Below are positions 50,661 to 60,061 of a stretch of DNA of 64,000 bases, in pieces (the stretch's first letter is position 1; each line of letters starts with the position of its first letter). Source of the stretch: UBA10908 sp964608965. GTDB taxonomy: Bacteria > Bacillota > Clostridia > Peptostreptococcales > Anaerovoracaceae. The DNA lies in assembly GCA_964608965.1 (NCBI GenBank), contig CAZSPZ010000001.1, forward strand, positions 62,001 through 126,000, written 5' to 3'. Both the position numbers and the translations under genes were made by a program. The notes beneath the pieces were generated by a model. That model searched no databases. It saw only the letters and a program-made list of their open reading frames with translations, and was not told the DNA's origin.

Positions 50661-51656
50661 TTGCTTAAATTTGATGAGAAAAAACAGATTGACAGCATAA
50701 GCGGCGCGTTAGCCTTGCGTACAGAGATAGAAGGAATCGTTGACTCTATATGCCGGAAGGGTTTCAAAAATATCCTTTGGCTTGGGATTGGCGGAACGTA
50801 TGCGTCTTGTCTGCAGGCAGCTGTCCATATGAGAGAGAAAACGGCCCTTGAAATTATTGTTGAGAATGCGGCAGAATACTTGAAAACAGGAAATAAGCGA
50901 GTGGGAGAAGGCACAATAGCCATTGTTTCGTCTGTAACAGGAAGCACGTCGGAAATGCTCGAGGGTGTTGCAAAAGCGCAGGCGGACGGAGCGAAAGTAG
51001 TCGGTTTTATCGATGTAGCTACTACAGAATTAGCTAAAATGGTAGATTGGGAAATCGCTTACCCCAGCTGTGAACAGTTGAAATTTTTTATGACCGCAGA
51101 TCGTTTTATGTACAATGCCGGAGAATTTCCTGATTATGATGCAATGTATGCCGAATTTGACGAACATCTGGCCGTTGCTTTAGCTGATACAGAGAAGCAG
51201 GCGGACGCGTTCGGTCTTGACTTTGCGCAAAAGCACAGGAATGATCCGATCCATTATTTCGTGGGAGCCGGGAATCAATTCGGTGCCACCTATTCTTATG
51301 CGATGTGCTATTGGGAAGAAATGCACTGGATGAGAACGAAATCCATCCATTCGGCTGAATTCTTCCATGGCATGCTTGAGATTGTGGAAAGAGACACTGC
51401 TGTTACGGTTTTTCTCGGAGAGGATTCACAGCGGGAATTGAGCGAAAGAGTGGCGAATTTTTTGCCACGCATTACGTCTTGCTTTACACTGATCGATACA
51501 AAGGACTATCCGCTTAAGGGTATCAGCCCGAAGTATCGGGGGGACATTTCGCATTTGGTAATGCATGCGGTAACAAACAGAATCGATGCGCATTTGGAAA
51601 AGCTCAATTGCCATCCCATGGAAATTCGCCGTTATTATCGTCAATTGAAATATTGA
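50661..51656 (+). CDS. SIS-domain deglycase, FrlB/FraB-like
   Basis: 331 residues from a TTG start (GGGAG six bases upstream), one base after the binding-protein stop. Two SIS folds: the first with LGIGGTYASCLQAA and SSVTGSTSEMLEG, the second with FVGAGNQFGATYSYA. The C-terminal block SAEFFHGMLEIVE, then RRYYRQLKY at the end, parallels E. coli FrlB (EFRHGPLEIVE, RRYYGGLVEY) and keeps the Glu and His that act in FrlB/FraB. Those enzymes split fructosamine 6-phosphates into glucose 6-phosphate and the free amino compound. No cognate kinase is in this operon. GlmS-like isomerase activity is less likely. Confidence 0.82.
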   Translation: MLKFDEKKQIDSISGALALRTEIEGIVDSICRKGFKNILWLGIGGTYASCLQAAVHMREKTALEIIVENAAEYLKTGNKRVGEGTIAIVSSVTGSTSEMLEGVAKAQADGAKVVGFIDVATTELAKMVDWEIAYPSCEQLKFFMTADRFMYNAGEFPDYDAMYAEFDEHLAVALADTEKQADAFGLDFAQKHRNDPIHYFVGAGNQFGATYSYAMCYWEEMHWMRTKSIHSAEFFHGMLEIVERDTAVTVFLGEDSQRELSERVANFLPRITSCFTLIDTKDYPLKGISPKYRGDISHLVMHAVTNRIDAHLEKLNCHPMEIRRYYRQLKY

Positions 51657-51676
51657 CAATACCCACGGAAACAAAA

Positions 51677-51704
51677 AAAGACCTCCGGATTTCCGGAGGT
51701 CTTT
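51677..51704. terminator. Terminator between the deglycase and thioesterase genes
   Basis: AAAGACCTCCGG (51677-51688) pairs perfectly with CCGGAGGTCTTT (51693-51704) around a 4-base loop. The flanking A tract gives a good U tail on the minus strand; the plus-strand tail is weak. Confidence 0.82.
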
Positions 51705-51711
51705 GGACATT

Positions 51712-52479
51712 CTAAAACGTCATCACCATATCGAAAGAAGTATCTCCCGTTGTTTCGTTTTTACCGCGGAAACAAAGATTCCCCTCGACTTCTTCTTTGG
51801 AAACCGTAAATGTATCGCCTATTCTTAACTCTGATTCAAAATACAGCTCCAGGCGGGAAAGTTTGTTCAAACGTTGAATTTCTTCTTCGTCCATGGCGTC
51901 GTATACGAATTCGCCGTAGCGGATGTTATTGACATGGCCCAGCATATCTATAAAGCTGTTTTCGACTTTTCTGGTGTCGGATATTTGCGTAAAGGGATGA
52001 CTGTTGTCCAAATGCTTCCCATACGCGCTTTTCCAGGTGGGGACACCCGATGTAACGTTGTAATCATATGCCTGCATGGAGAAAAACGGAAGTTTCTTAT
52101 CCCGGCATACTTTGCGGGTTTCCAGGTTTAAGAGCACACTGAAAGAAGTTCCTTGAAAATACACTTCTCCGCTCTCGTCTGAAAAAATAAAATCTCTTCG
52201 AAAATATGGGCCCTGAAGTCCGGATTTCCAAGTTTTTGCGAAGAGAGCACACGTTCCGTTGATAGGTTTTTTTACTTCTACGGTTAAAGAGATAAGAACC
52301 CAAGCCACGTCGTACTGCATTGTTACATCGGTCCCCAGATGATAGGCTTTCAAGTGCTTCTCCGCCATTTCGCAATAGAGCATTTGATATGCCTGCGGTT
52401 TCAGGTTCATGTTACTGTTTAGTTGAGACTCGGCTACCTGCATCTCGTAAATTTTATTTATTTCCTGATTGTCGTCCAT
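51712..52479 (-). CDS. Acyl-ACP thioesterase family protein
   Basis: 255 residues with two hot-dog folds, matching the bacterial relatives of plant FatA/FatB. The helix of the first fold follows MNLKPQAYQMLYCEMAEKHL; the second fold contains the conserved DMLGHVNNIRYGEFVYDAM block with the Asn/His pair. It would release fatty acids from acyl-carrier protein or CoA in the cytoplasm. It is a single gene; the ATG at 52479 has a poor ribosome site. Confidence 0.85.
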   Translation of the reverse strand: MDDNQEINKIYEMQVAESQLNSNMNLKPQAYQMLYCEMAEKHLKAYHLGTDVTMQYDVAWVLISLTVEVKKPINGTCALFAKTWKSGLQGPYFRRDFIFSDESGEVYFQGTSFSVLLNLETRKVCRDKKLPFFSMQAYDYNVTSGVPTWKSAYGKHLDNSHPFTQISDTRKVENSFIDMLGHVNNIRYGEFVYDAMDEEEIQRLNKLSRLELYFESELRIGDTFTVSKEEVEGNLCFRGKNETTGDTSFDMVMTF

Positions 52480-52577
52480 TTTCCCTGCTGCTTCCTATAA
52501 GTGCTTGTAATCATGGATTTATTCTATGCGTGAACCCGGAAAAAAGCAAGGAAAGAATGGCAGGGTATGGTAAGTTG

Positions 52578-52586
52578 TGGTACAAT
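52578..52586 (+). promoter_or_regulatory. Extended -10 element upstream of dnaE
   Basis: TGG-TACAAT (52578-52586) is an extended -10 element; no good -35 is visible 17 bases upstream. The dnaE ATG is 47 bases downstream. Confidence 0.4.
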
Positions 52587-52633
52587 TAATACTCGATTAA
52601 GACAAAAATAACAAGTGCCCGGAGGAGCAATCA

Positions 52634-55600
52634 ATGGGATTTACCCACCTGCATGTACATACGGAATACAGCCTTTTAGACGGGGCTGCCAGAATAGATA
52701 AAGTCATAGCCCGAGCAAAAGAAATGGGTATGACTTCTCTTGCAATCACAGACCACGGAGTAATGTTTGGCGTGGTCGAATTTTATGAAAAGGCAATAAA
52801 GGCCGGCATAAAACCTATTATCGGCTGCGAAGTCTATACAGCCGCAAGATCAAGGTTCAATAAAGAAGTGGCTTACGATAAGAGCCAGGGACATCTGGTT
52901 CTCCTTGCAAAAGACCAGGAAGGATATGGAAACCTCATTAAAATAGTATCCTCCGCATTTAAAGAGGGGTTTTATTATAAACCTCGCGTGGACCATGAAC
53001 TGCTTCGAAAACACAGTACCGGTATTATCGCCCTGTCTGCATGCCTTGCAGGTAAAGTGCAGTCGGAGCTTTTAGACGGAAACTATATGGGAGCGAAGGA
53101 AGAGGCTCTGGCTTTACTTCAAATATTCGGAGAGGGGAATTTTTACCTGGAGCTCCAGGATCAAGGCTTGCCGGAAGAACAGAAGATTTTTAAAGATATG
53201 CTTCGTCTTTCCAAAGAGACCGGTATCCCTTTGGTTGCAACAAACGATGTCCATTATGTCGATAAGGCTGATGCAAAGCCCCACGACATACTTCTTTGCA
53301 TACAGACAGGAAAAGTGCTCAGTGATTCAGACAGGATGCGCTTCCCGAACGAGGAATTTTACCTCAAATCCGAAAAAGAAATGCGCAATCTTTTTGCCCA
53401 GGTTCCCGAAGCGATTGACAACACGCAAATCATTGCGGATCAATGTGGATTTCATTTCAATTTTAACGAACTCCATATACCTGACTTTCAGGTTCCGGAA
53501 GGGAAAACAGAGGAGAGCTTTCTTCGGGAACTCTGCCGGGAAGGATTGGAACGACGTTACGGTCAGCCCACAAAAGAGCTGCAGGAGCGAATGGAATATG
53601 AGCTGACCACCATAAAAAATATGGGTTATGTAGGTTACTTCTTGATTGTCTGGGATTTTATCAATTACGCAAAAAAGAAAGGCATCATGGTGGGGCCCGG
53701 AAGAGGAAGTGCTGCCGGCAGCGTTGTTGCCTATTCTTTGGAAATCACAGACATCGATCCTATACGTTTCGGCTTGATCTTTGAACGATTTCTGAACCCC
53801 GAAAGAGTAAGTATGCCCGATATCGATGTGGATTTCTGTGTTGAAAGACGACAGGAAGTAATCGACTATGTCATCGAAAAATATGGTGCAGACCATGTGG
53901 CTCAAATCGTTACATTTACTTCACTCAAACCAAAGGCTTGTGTCCGGGATGTTGCCAGAGTCATGGATATTCCATTTTCCAAGGCGGGCGAAATATCCAA
54001 TATGATTCCGAATTCGCTTGGTATCACGCTGGAGAAAGCCTTGAAAGTCAGTCCGGAGTTAAAAAAAGCCTATCAGGAAGATGCGCAGGTCGCTCAGGTC
54101 CTTGATGCGGCCAAGGCATTGGAAGGAATGCCCAGAAACTCTTCCACGCATGCTGCAGGCGTTGTGATATCCAAAAAGCCCATCGACGAGTATGTTCCGC
54201 TCGTTATGTCGGACAAAGGTCTGGCTACGCAGTTTACTATGACCACCATCGAAAAATTAGGTCTTTTAAAGATGGACTTTCTTGGTCTTCGCAACCTTAC
54301 CGTTATACGCGATACTTTGGCGATGGTAAAGGAAAACTGCGGTAAAGACATAGATTTTTCTTCGATACCTTACGACGATCCTGCCATTTTCAGCTTGATT
54401 GCCAGCGGAAACACGCCGGGAATATTTCAGTTGGAAAGCGGCGGCATGACTCAATTCATGAAAAATCTGCGGCCGGATTGCCTGGAGGATGTCATAGCAG
54501 GTATCAGCTTATATCGTCCGGGCCCAATGGACTCGATCCCGACATATATTGAGAACAAAAACAATCCGGGAAATGTAAAGTATATTACAAAAGAACTGGA
54601 GCATATCCTGTCCGTAACGTACGGGTGTATGGTTTACCAGGAACAAGTCATGCAGATCGTCCGCGAATTGGCCGGTTATTCTTACGGAAGAAGCGACTTG
54701 GTCCGAAGAGCGATGAGCAAAAAGAAGGCCAGCGTTATGGCGCAGGAACGGGAATATTTCGTTCACGGCAAACTGGATGCAAAAGGGAATGTCGATGTTC
54801 CAGGCTGTGTAAGCAACGGCATATCCTCTGAAATCGCCAACGAAATATTTGACCAGATGACCAGTTTCGCCGAATATGCTTTCAATAAGTCTCATGCGGC
54901 AGCCTATGCGGTCATAGCGTATCAGACCGCTTATCTGAAAGTGTATTATCCTGTGGAGTTTCTGGCAGCTCTCATGACGAGTATGGTCGGTGATTCTCCG
55001 TCTGTAGCCGGATATATCAGGAATGCCAGAGAAATGGGCATAGAAGTTTTGCCTCCGGATGTTACAAAAAGTTCCAAGCATTTTTCTGTGGAAAATGGGA
55101 AAATACGCTTTGGACTGCTTGGCGTAAAAAATGTGGGAGAAGGTATCATCGATGCGATCGTTGAATCCAGAAAAAAGAACCCGCCTGCTGATATCTTCGA
55201 ATTTATCGATAGAATAGATGTCCATCACTTAAATAAAAAAGCAGTGGAAAGCCTGATAAGAGCAGGCGCTTTAGACAGTTTCCCCGGAAACCGCGCTCAA
55301 AAGCTCGGTGTGTTCGAAGGATTAATCGAAAGCACGCAAAATTCCAATAAAAACAATTTAGCCGGGCAAATTTCCTTGTTCTCCATGGAAGGTGTCAGCG
55401 AAGTAGGGATCAATGTCGATCGCCAGCTTCCTCCTGCAAGCGATTACAGCAAGGAAGACTTGATTTTTATGGAAAAAGACATGTTGGGCGTATATATATC
55501 CAACCATCCTCTTACCGATGTAGCCGATATCATAAAATCCATCACCAACATGGACACAGAGAGGCTGGCGCATATAGAAGAGAGCAATGATATTAAAGAC

Positions 55601-56161
55601 GGAATGTCCGCCACCATGGCAGGTATCGTAACAAGCAAAAAAACCCTTATCACAAAAAAAGGGCAGATGATGGCGTTTATCACGCTGGAAGATCTCTTCG
55701 GCTCAGTGGAGATCGTCGTTTTCCCAAAGACGTTTGCAGATGCAAAAGATTTGATCGAAGAAGACAAGATTCTTGTGGTGAAAGGGAAACTGGATACGAA
55801 AGCCGAAACTTCAGTCAAGCTTCTGGCTGAAAAAATTACATTGCTTTCGGATTATGAAAAGACAAGAGCGGAAGCGAAATCCAAACGCAAGGAACAGAAG
55901 GAGCAAAAGGAAAAGATTGTGATTGCAGCGCAAAACACTCCGCTCATCAAAATTGTGATTCCTGAGCCTTTCGAAGAAAGCGAAGGACTTCTCGCATTCA
56001 GAAACATAGCCAGAGAATTTAGAGGCGATATGCCGGTGGCGGTTCTTGTTACCAGCACCGGTAAAAAATATAAGCTTGATTATGATCTTTGGGTTGATCC
56101 AACGGACGAATTTTTAGAAAAAGTCCGGGGGGCATTTGGACAGGACTGCATTAGACCATAG
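52634..56161 (+). CDS. dnaE: DNA polymerase III alpha subunit
   Basis: The 1175-residue replicative-type polymerase of the DnaE class. The PHP domain opens with FTHLHVHTEYSLLDGA and HG/DH motifs; the palm has GPGRGSAAGSVVAYSL and the catalytic Asp pair in PDIDVDF (about residues 395-401). The tandem helix-hairpin-helix and the OB domain (MAGIVTSKKTLITKKGQMMAFITLED) follow. A Lys/Glu-rich coiled segment (about 1078-1095) precedes a short C-terminal domain. GGAGG precedes the ATG. pfkA follows 18 bases after its stop, an arrangement known from other Firmicutes. Confidence 0.97.
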   Translation: MGFTHLHVHTEYSLLDGAARIDKVIARAKEMGMTSLAITDHGVMFGVVEFYEKAIKAGIKPIIGCEVYTAARSRFNKEVAYDKSQGHLVLLAKDQEGYGNLIKIVSSAFKEGFYYKPRVDHELLRKHSTGIIALSACLAGKVQSELLDGNYMGAKEEALALLQIFGEGNFYLELQDQGLPEEQKIFKDMLRLSKETGIPLVATNDVHYVDKADAKPHDILLCIQTGKVLSDSDRMRFPNEEFYLKSEKEMRNLFAQVPEAIDNTQIIADQCGFHFNFNELHIPDFQVPEGKTEESFLRELCREGLERRYGQPTKELQERMEYELTTIKNMGYVGYFLIVWDFINYAKKKGIMVGPGRGSAAGSVVAYSLEITDIDPIRFGLIFERFLNPERVSMPDIDVDFCVERRQEVIDYVIEKYGADHVAQIVTFTSLKPKACVRDVARVMDIPFSKAGEISNMIPNSLGITLEKALKVSPELKKAYQEDAQVAQVLDAAKALEGMPRNSSTHAAGVVISKKPIDEYVPLVMSDKGLATQFTMTTIEKLGLLKMDFLGLRNLTVIRDTLAMVKENCGKDIDFSSIPYDDPAIFSLIASGNTPGIFQLESGGMTQFMKNLRPDCLEDVIAGISLYRPGPMDSIPTYIENKNNPGNVKYITKELEHILSVTYGCMVYQEQVMQIVRELAGYSYGRSDLVRRAMSKKKASVMAQEREYFVHGKLDAKGNVDVPGCVSNGISSEIANEIFDQMTSFAEYAFNKSHAAAYAVIAYQTAYLKVYYPVEFLAALMTSMVGDSPSVAGYIRNAREMGIEVLPPDVTKSSKHFSVENGKIRFGLLGVKNVGEGIIDAIVESRKKNPPADIFEFIDRIDVHHLNKKAVESLIRAGALDSFPGNRAQKLGVFEGLIESTQNSNKNNLAGQISLFSMEGVSEVGINVDRQLPPASDYSKEDLIFMEKDMLGVYISNHPLTDVADIIKSITNMDTERLAHIEESNDIKDGMSATMAGIVTSKKTLITKKGQMMAFITLEDLFGSVEIVVFPKTFADAKDLIEEDKILVVKGKLDTKAETSVKLLAEKITLLSDYEKTRAEAKSKRKEQKEQKEKIVIAAQNTPLIKIVIPEPFEESEGLLAFRNIAREFRGDMPVAVLVTSTGKKYKLDYDLWVDPTDEFLEKVRGAFGQDCIRP

Positions 56162-56179
56162 GCAGAGAAGGGAACGAAA

Positions 56180-57142
56180 ATGAAAAGAATCGGAGTGCTG
56201 ACAAGCGGCGGAGATTCTCCCGGAATGAATGCATGCATAAGAGCGGTAGTGCGGGGCGGGATATTTAACGGTATGGAAGTTTATGGCATACACCGCGGAT
56301 TCGAAGGGTTGATTGACGGCGAAATAGAAGCGATGGATATATCTTCCGTCGCCGATATCATTCACAGGGGCGGTACGATTCTTCGAACCGCAAGAAGTGA
56401 AAGGTTCCTGGGCGAAGAAGGATTTTCAAGGGCACTGAACATGCTGGAAACCTTTGGAATAGAAGGCCTTGTGATTATTGGAGGTGACGGTTCTTTACGT
56501 GGAGGCGCTAAGCTTTCCATGGCCGGTATTACGGTCATCGGACTTCCCGGGACGATAGACAACGATTTGCCTTATACCGATTTTACGATAGGTTTCGATA
56601 CAGCAATCAATACTGCGCTCATGGCGATCGGTAACATCCGAGATACTTCTTCTTCTCATGGAAGGACGACAATCATAGAAGTGATGGGCCGTCATTGCGG
56701 TGATATCGCACTGTATGCGGGCCTTGCAGGAGGCGCGGAGACCATATTGGTGCCTGAACAAGAATTGGATGTGCCGGGAATCTGCAAAAAGCTTCTGATC
56801 GGGAAAAACAGGGGAAAGCTGCATAGTATTATCATCAAAGCAGAGGGTGTTCCGATGTCTTCGGAGGAGCTTCGCTCTGTTTTGGAAGAAAAAACAGGGT
56901 TGGAGACCAGAGTTGTTATACTTGGGTATATCCAAAGAGGCGGAAGCCCCACCGCCAAAGACAGGATATTAGCCAGCCGTACAGGCTATCATGCAGTCGA
57001 GTTGCTTCGGGATGGAAGCGGCAGCAAGGCCGTTGGCGTTCGAGGAGAGGAAGTCATTGCCGTGGATATCACAGATGCCTTAAAGACCGAAAAACAGCCC
57101 AATGCAGAAGCGATTATAAGGCTTTCTGACATTTTGTCATAA
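56180..57142 (+). CDS. pfkA: 6-phosphofructokinase, ATP-dependent
   Basis: A 320-residue glycolytic kinase of the bacterial PfkA group. Landmarks: GVLTSGGDSPGMNACIRAVVR, GGDGSLRGG (about 99-107; Gly at the position where pyrophosphate enzymes have Asp), the catalytic PGTIDNDL, EVMGRHCGDIAL, and GYIQRGGSPTAKDRI. It phosphorylates fructose 6-phosphate. The pyruvate kinase gene that often follows is replaced here by dinB. It is encoded right after dnaE and so is probably co-transcribed. Confidence 0.97.
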   Translation: MKRIGVLTSGGDSPGMNACIRAVVRGGIFNGMEVYGIHRGFEGLIDGEIEAMDISSVADIIHRGGTILRTARSERFLGEEGFSRALNMLETFGIEGLVIIGGDGSLRGGAKLSMAGITVIGLPGTIDNDLPYTDFTIGFDTAINTALMAIGNIRDTSSSHGRTTIIEVMGRHCGDIALYAGLAGGAETILVPEQELDVPGICKKLLIGKNRGKLHSIIIKAEGVPMSSEELRSVLEEKTGLETRVVILGYIQRGGSPTAKDRILASRTGYHAVELLRDGSGSKAVGVRGEEVIAVDITDALKTEKQPNAEAIIRLSDILS

Positions 57143-57156
57143 CTGCGGTAGGAAAA

Positions 57157-58398
57157 ATGGACCGGACGATACTTCATTGCGATATGAACAGTTTTTTTGC
57201 TTCTGTTGAACTTTTGGCCTACCCGGAGTTGAGAGAACGTCCTGTAGCTGTCTCCGGCAATCCCAAAGACAGAAGAGGCATTATTCTGGCCAAAAATGAA
57301 GCGGCCAAGAAATTTGGAATAAAAACGGCAGAGACGATATGGCAGGCCAAGAAAAAGTGTCCGAATTTGATATTGCTTCCTCCGCACCACGATAAATATG
57401 ATGAGTTTTGCATGATTATCAATGCAATATACTTAAGATATACGGATATGGTTGAGCCGTTCAGCATCGATGAATCCTGGCTGGATGTATCCGCAAGTCT
57501 GGAGCACTTTAAGAAGAGCGGAAAGGAAATCGCAGACGAAATCAGGACTCTCGTGCGGCGCGAAACAGGCCTTACCTTATCTGCAGGCGTATCTTTTAAT
57601 AAAATATTCGCAAAAATGGGAAGTGAATATAAAAAGCCGGATGCCACGACTGTCATCGATCGGAAAAATTATAAAGAGATCTTATGGCCTATGCCTGTTC
57701 GGGAGCTCTTTTTTGTCGGTGCAGTGACAGCAGAAAAACTGAGAGGAATGAATATATTAACCATAGGAGATTTAGCTGTTGCCGACAAGGGGTTTCTTTT
57801 ATCCGCACTTGGCAAGCACGGGCAGCAGCTCTACGAATATGCGAACGGATTGGACGAAAGTCCCGTTTCTTGCTACACAGACAGGAAAGAATACAAATCT
57901 GTGGGAAACGGCATTACCTTTAAGCGGAATCTGCAGGGGAAAGAAGATGTCCGCACAGCAATCAAGGCTCTTTCCGACCGCGTTGCGGCAAGACTCCGAG
58001 CCAAGGGCCTTCGGTGCAGCGGAGTAAAAATAGACATTAAAGATCCCGACTTTCAATTGATTTCAAGGCAAACACAACTTGATCATCCTACGGACTTAGG
58101 CGGGGAGATTTTTGAAACAGCTATGTATCTTATGGAGCGTCACTGGCGGTTCAGCAATCCGATCAGACTTCTTACAATAACCGGTATTAATCTGGTAAAA
58201 GGAGTCGAAGATGAACAATTGAGCCTTTTCACTATCGCCAATCCTCTGCGGGAAAAGCAGAGAGCGGTAGAAGAGACCTTAGATACAATAAGAGGAAAAT
58301 TCGGTAAATATGCGATTGTTTCCGGCGGGTTGATCAACAACAACCTCGGCATTTCCAACGGGAAAAACGAGGAAGAAATAGAATATGAGGAAGAGTAA
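57157..58398 (+). CDS. dinB: DNA polymerase IV (Y family)
   Basis: A 413-residue translesion polymerase. HCDMNSFFASVE carries the first catalytic Asp and the steric-gate aromatic; FSIDESWLDVS has the second acidic pair; SAGVSFNKIFAKMGSEYKKP and the thumb helix-hairpin-helix PVRELFFVGAVTAEKLRGM follow. The little-finger domain ends with the sliding-clamp motif QLSLF (about 353-357). It starts 14 bases after pfkA, so the replicative polymerase, a glycolytic kinase and a lesion-bypass polymerase appear to share one message. No LexA box is visible at its start. Confidence 0.95.
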   Translation: MDRTILHCDMNSFFASVELLAYPELRERPVAVSGNPKDRRGIILAKNEAAKKFGIKTAETIWQAKKKCPNLILLPPHHDKYDEFCMIINAIYLRYTDMVEPFSIDESWLDVSASLEHFKKSGKEIADEIRTLVRRETGLTLSAGVSFNKIFAKMGSEYKKPDATTVIDRKNYKEILWPMPVRELFFVGAVTAEKLRGMNILTIGDLAVADKGFLLSALGKHGQQLYEYANGLDESPVSCYTDRKEYKSVGNGITFKRNLQGKEDVRTAIKALSDRVAARLRAKGLRCSGVKIDIKDPDFQLISRQTQLDHPTDLGGEIFETAMYLMERHWRFSNPIRLLTITGINLVKGVEDEQLSLFTIANPLREKQRAVEETLDTIRGKFGKYAIVSGGLINNNLGISNGKNEEEIEYEEE

Positions 58399-58416
58399 AG
58401 GGAATTGTAGGTAAAC

Positions 58417-59427
58417 ATGATGAAATTAATCCAACCTGTACCAAATATTACGAAGATATCCGCTGCGCTATTAAAGAAGCACGATGTGCCGGGTCTTTCT
58501 TACGCATTGATTCAAAACGGGAAAATGCTGGAGATTGGCGCAACCGGCGTAAAAAACACCCAAACCGGAGAGTCGATGCAGACTTCCACGATGTTCGAGG
58601 CGGCTTCCTTGACTAAAACACTTTTTGCGACTCTTTTTTTACGTCTGGCGGACAGAGGTGTTTTTTCTTTGGACCAACCGGTAGGACCTTTGGCTCCTTC
58701 TGTGAATGTATCGGATGACCCGAGAATCAATGCGATCACTCCGCGTCAAATTCTATCGCACGGAACAGGGCTTCCCAATTGGGCAGACAAGCCGCTGCAG
58801 TTCAAATTTGATCCGGGAACAAGCTATAGTTATGCAGGAGAGGGATATTACTATCTGCACAAAATAGTCAATCAACTGACGGGAAAAGATTTTGTCGACC
58901 ATTTCACCGACGAGTTTTTTAGCCCTTTGGGAATGAACGACAGTGCGGCCATTTGGAATGAGTCTGTCGGGCGAAGAATGTCAAATAAGTTCGAAAAGGA
59001 CGGAACAATGGCTCCGTTGCGCGATTTCGTCGATTTGGGCGGTAATGCCCCCGAGCCGAATGCGGCTTGGTCCTTATATTCGGGAGCCGAGGATTACGCG
59101 AAGTTTATGCTGGAAATTTTGAACCATAACGGAGGTCTTTCAGACGCCATGTTCAAAGAGATGACCACGCCTCAAAACAAAGCAAGCGAGGGCGTTTTCT
59201 GGGGTCTTGGCTGGGGAATTCCGGCAAAGGACACCTCCGTGCTGTGGCATTGGGGAGACAACGGCGGATATAGGAGTTTTGCCGCTATGGATTTGAAATC
59301 AAAAGATGGCCTATGCATCTTCTGCAACAGCACAGGCGGCACAGACCTGTGCATTGAATTTATGGGAGAGCTGACAGACGGTGCCTTCTGGGAAGATATC
59401 GCTACATTTCTTGAAACGGCAGAATAG
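58417..59427 (+). CDS. Serine hydrolase of the beta-lactamase/DD-peptidase fold
   Basis: 336 residues of the class C beta-lactamase-like family. The nucleophile motif is SLTK (SxxK) in MFEAASLTKTLFATL, the second motif is around SYSYAGEGY, and HWGDNGG replaces the KTG block. No signal peptide is present, so it probably acts in the cytoplasm as an esterase or peptidase rather than as a drug-resistance enzyme. The substrate is unknown. It starts 18 bases after dinB; GGAATTG is a weak ribosome site. Confidence 0.85.
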   Translation: MMKLIQPVPNITKISAALLKKHDVPGLSYALIQNGKMLEIGATGVKNTQTGESMQTSTMFEAASLTKTLFATLFLRLADRGVFSLDQPVGPLAPSVNVSDDPRINAITPRQILSHGTGLPNWADKPLQFKFDPGTSYSYAGEGYYYLHKIVNQLTGKDFVDHFTDEFFSPLGMNDSAAIWNESVGRRMSNKFEKDGTMAPLRDFVDLGGNAPEPNAAWSLYSGAEDYAKFMLEILNHNGGLSDAMFKEMTTPQNKASEGVFWGLGWGIPAKDTSVLWHWGDNGGYRSFAAMDLKSKDGLCIFCNSTGGTDLCIEFMGELTDGAFWEDIATFLETAE

Positions 59428-59455
59428 AGCAACCTTATCGCAAGGAGGAAACAGT

Positions 59456-60061
59456 ATGGCGGAAATAAGACTGGAGACGCAGCGATTGATCCTTCGCGAA
59501 TACGAATGGGAAGATCTTGAACGTCATCATAAGCTCATATCCGATCCGGAAATCATGTATTATATTCAGGATGTTTTTTCGCATTCCATGGAAGAATCGG
59601 AAGAAAATCTACGCAATGCGATAAGTGATATCGAAAACCCCAATAGGACAAAAGTATACCTGGTGCTTCAGACCAAGCAAGGGGATTATGTCGGCGGTAT
59701 CGGTTATACGGTTTCGGAAAAAAATCCTGCGGGCAAAAGAGTGGAAGTCGGATATTTTACCTATCCGGAATTTTGGGGCCTGGGTTATGTGACAGAGGCT
59801 TTTAAAGAATTGATGCGTTTCGCTTTTTGTCAGGATAATGTATATAGAATCGACGGCACTTGTATAAAAGATAATATCAGGTCCCGCAGGGTGATGGAAA
59901 AATGTGGAATGGAATTCGAAGGAGAGAGAAGAAGTTTTGAATGGCATCACGAAAAGCTTAAGGGACGCTGCTTATTCGGGTTGTTGAAGGAAGAGTGGGA
60001 GGAACAGCAAAATGGATGTGAAACAGGCGATTTCGCAGCGCAGGAGTGTAAGGAAATTTAA
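59456..60061 (+). CDS. GNAT-family N-acetyltransferase
   Basis: 201 residues from ATG 59456 (AAGGAGG upstream; the longer frame starting inside the previous gene is not credible). The RimJ-like start LETQRLILREYEWEDLERHH is followed by VEVGYFTYPEFWGLGYVTEAFKEL, the acetyl-CoA loop, and DNIRSRRVMEKCGMEFEGERR. The domain normally ends near LFGLLKEEWE; the last 20 residues read through into the nitroreductase gene, overlapping it by 50 bases, which suggests a lost stop codon. The target is unknown. Confidence 0.87.
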   Translation: MAEIRLETQRLILREYEWEDLERHHKLISDPEIMYYIQDVFSHSMEESEENLRNAISDIENPNRTKVYLVLQTKQGDYVGGIGYTVSEKNPAGKRVEVGYFTYPEFWGLGYVTEAFKELMRFAFCQDNVYRIDGTCIKDNIRSRRVMEKCGMEFEGERRSFEWHHEKLKGRCLFGLLKEEWEEQQNGCETGDFAAQECKEI

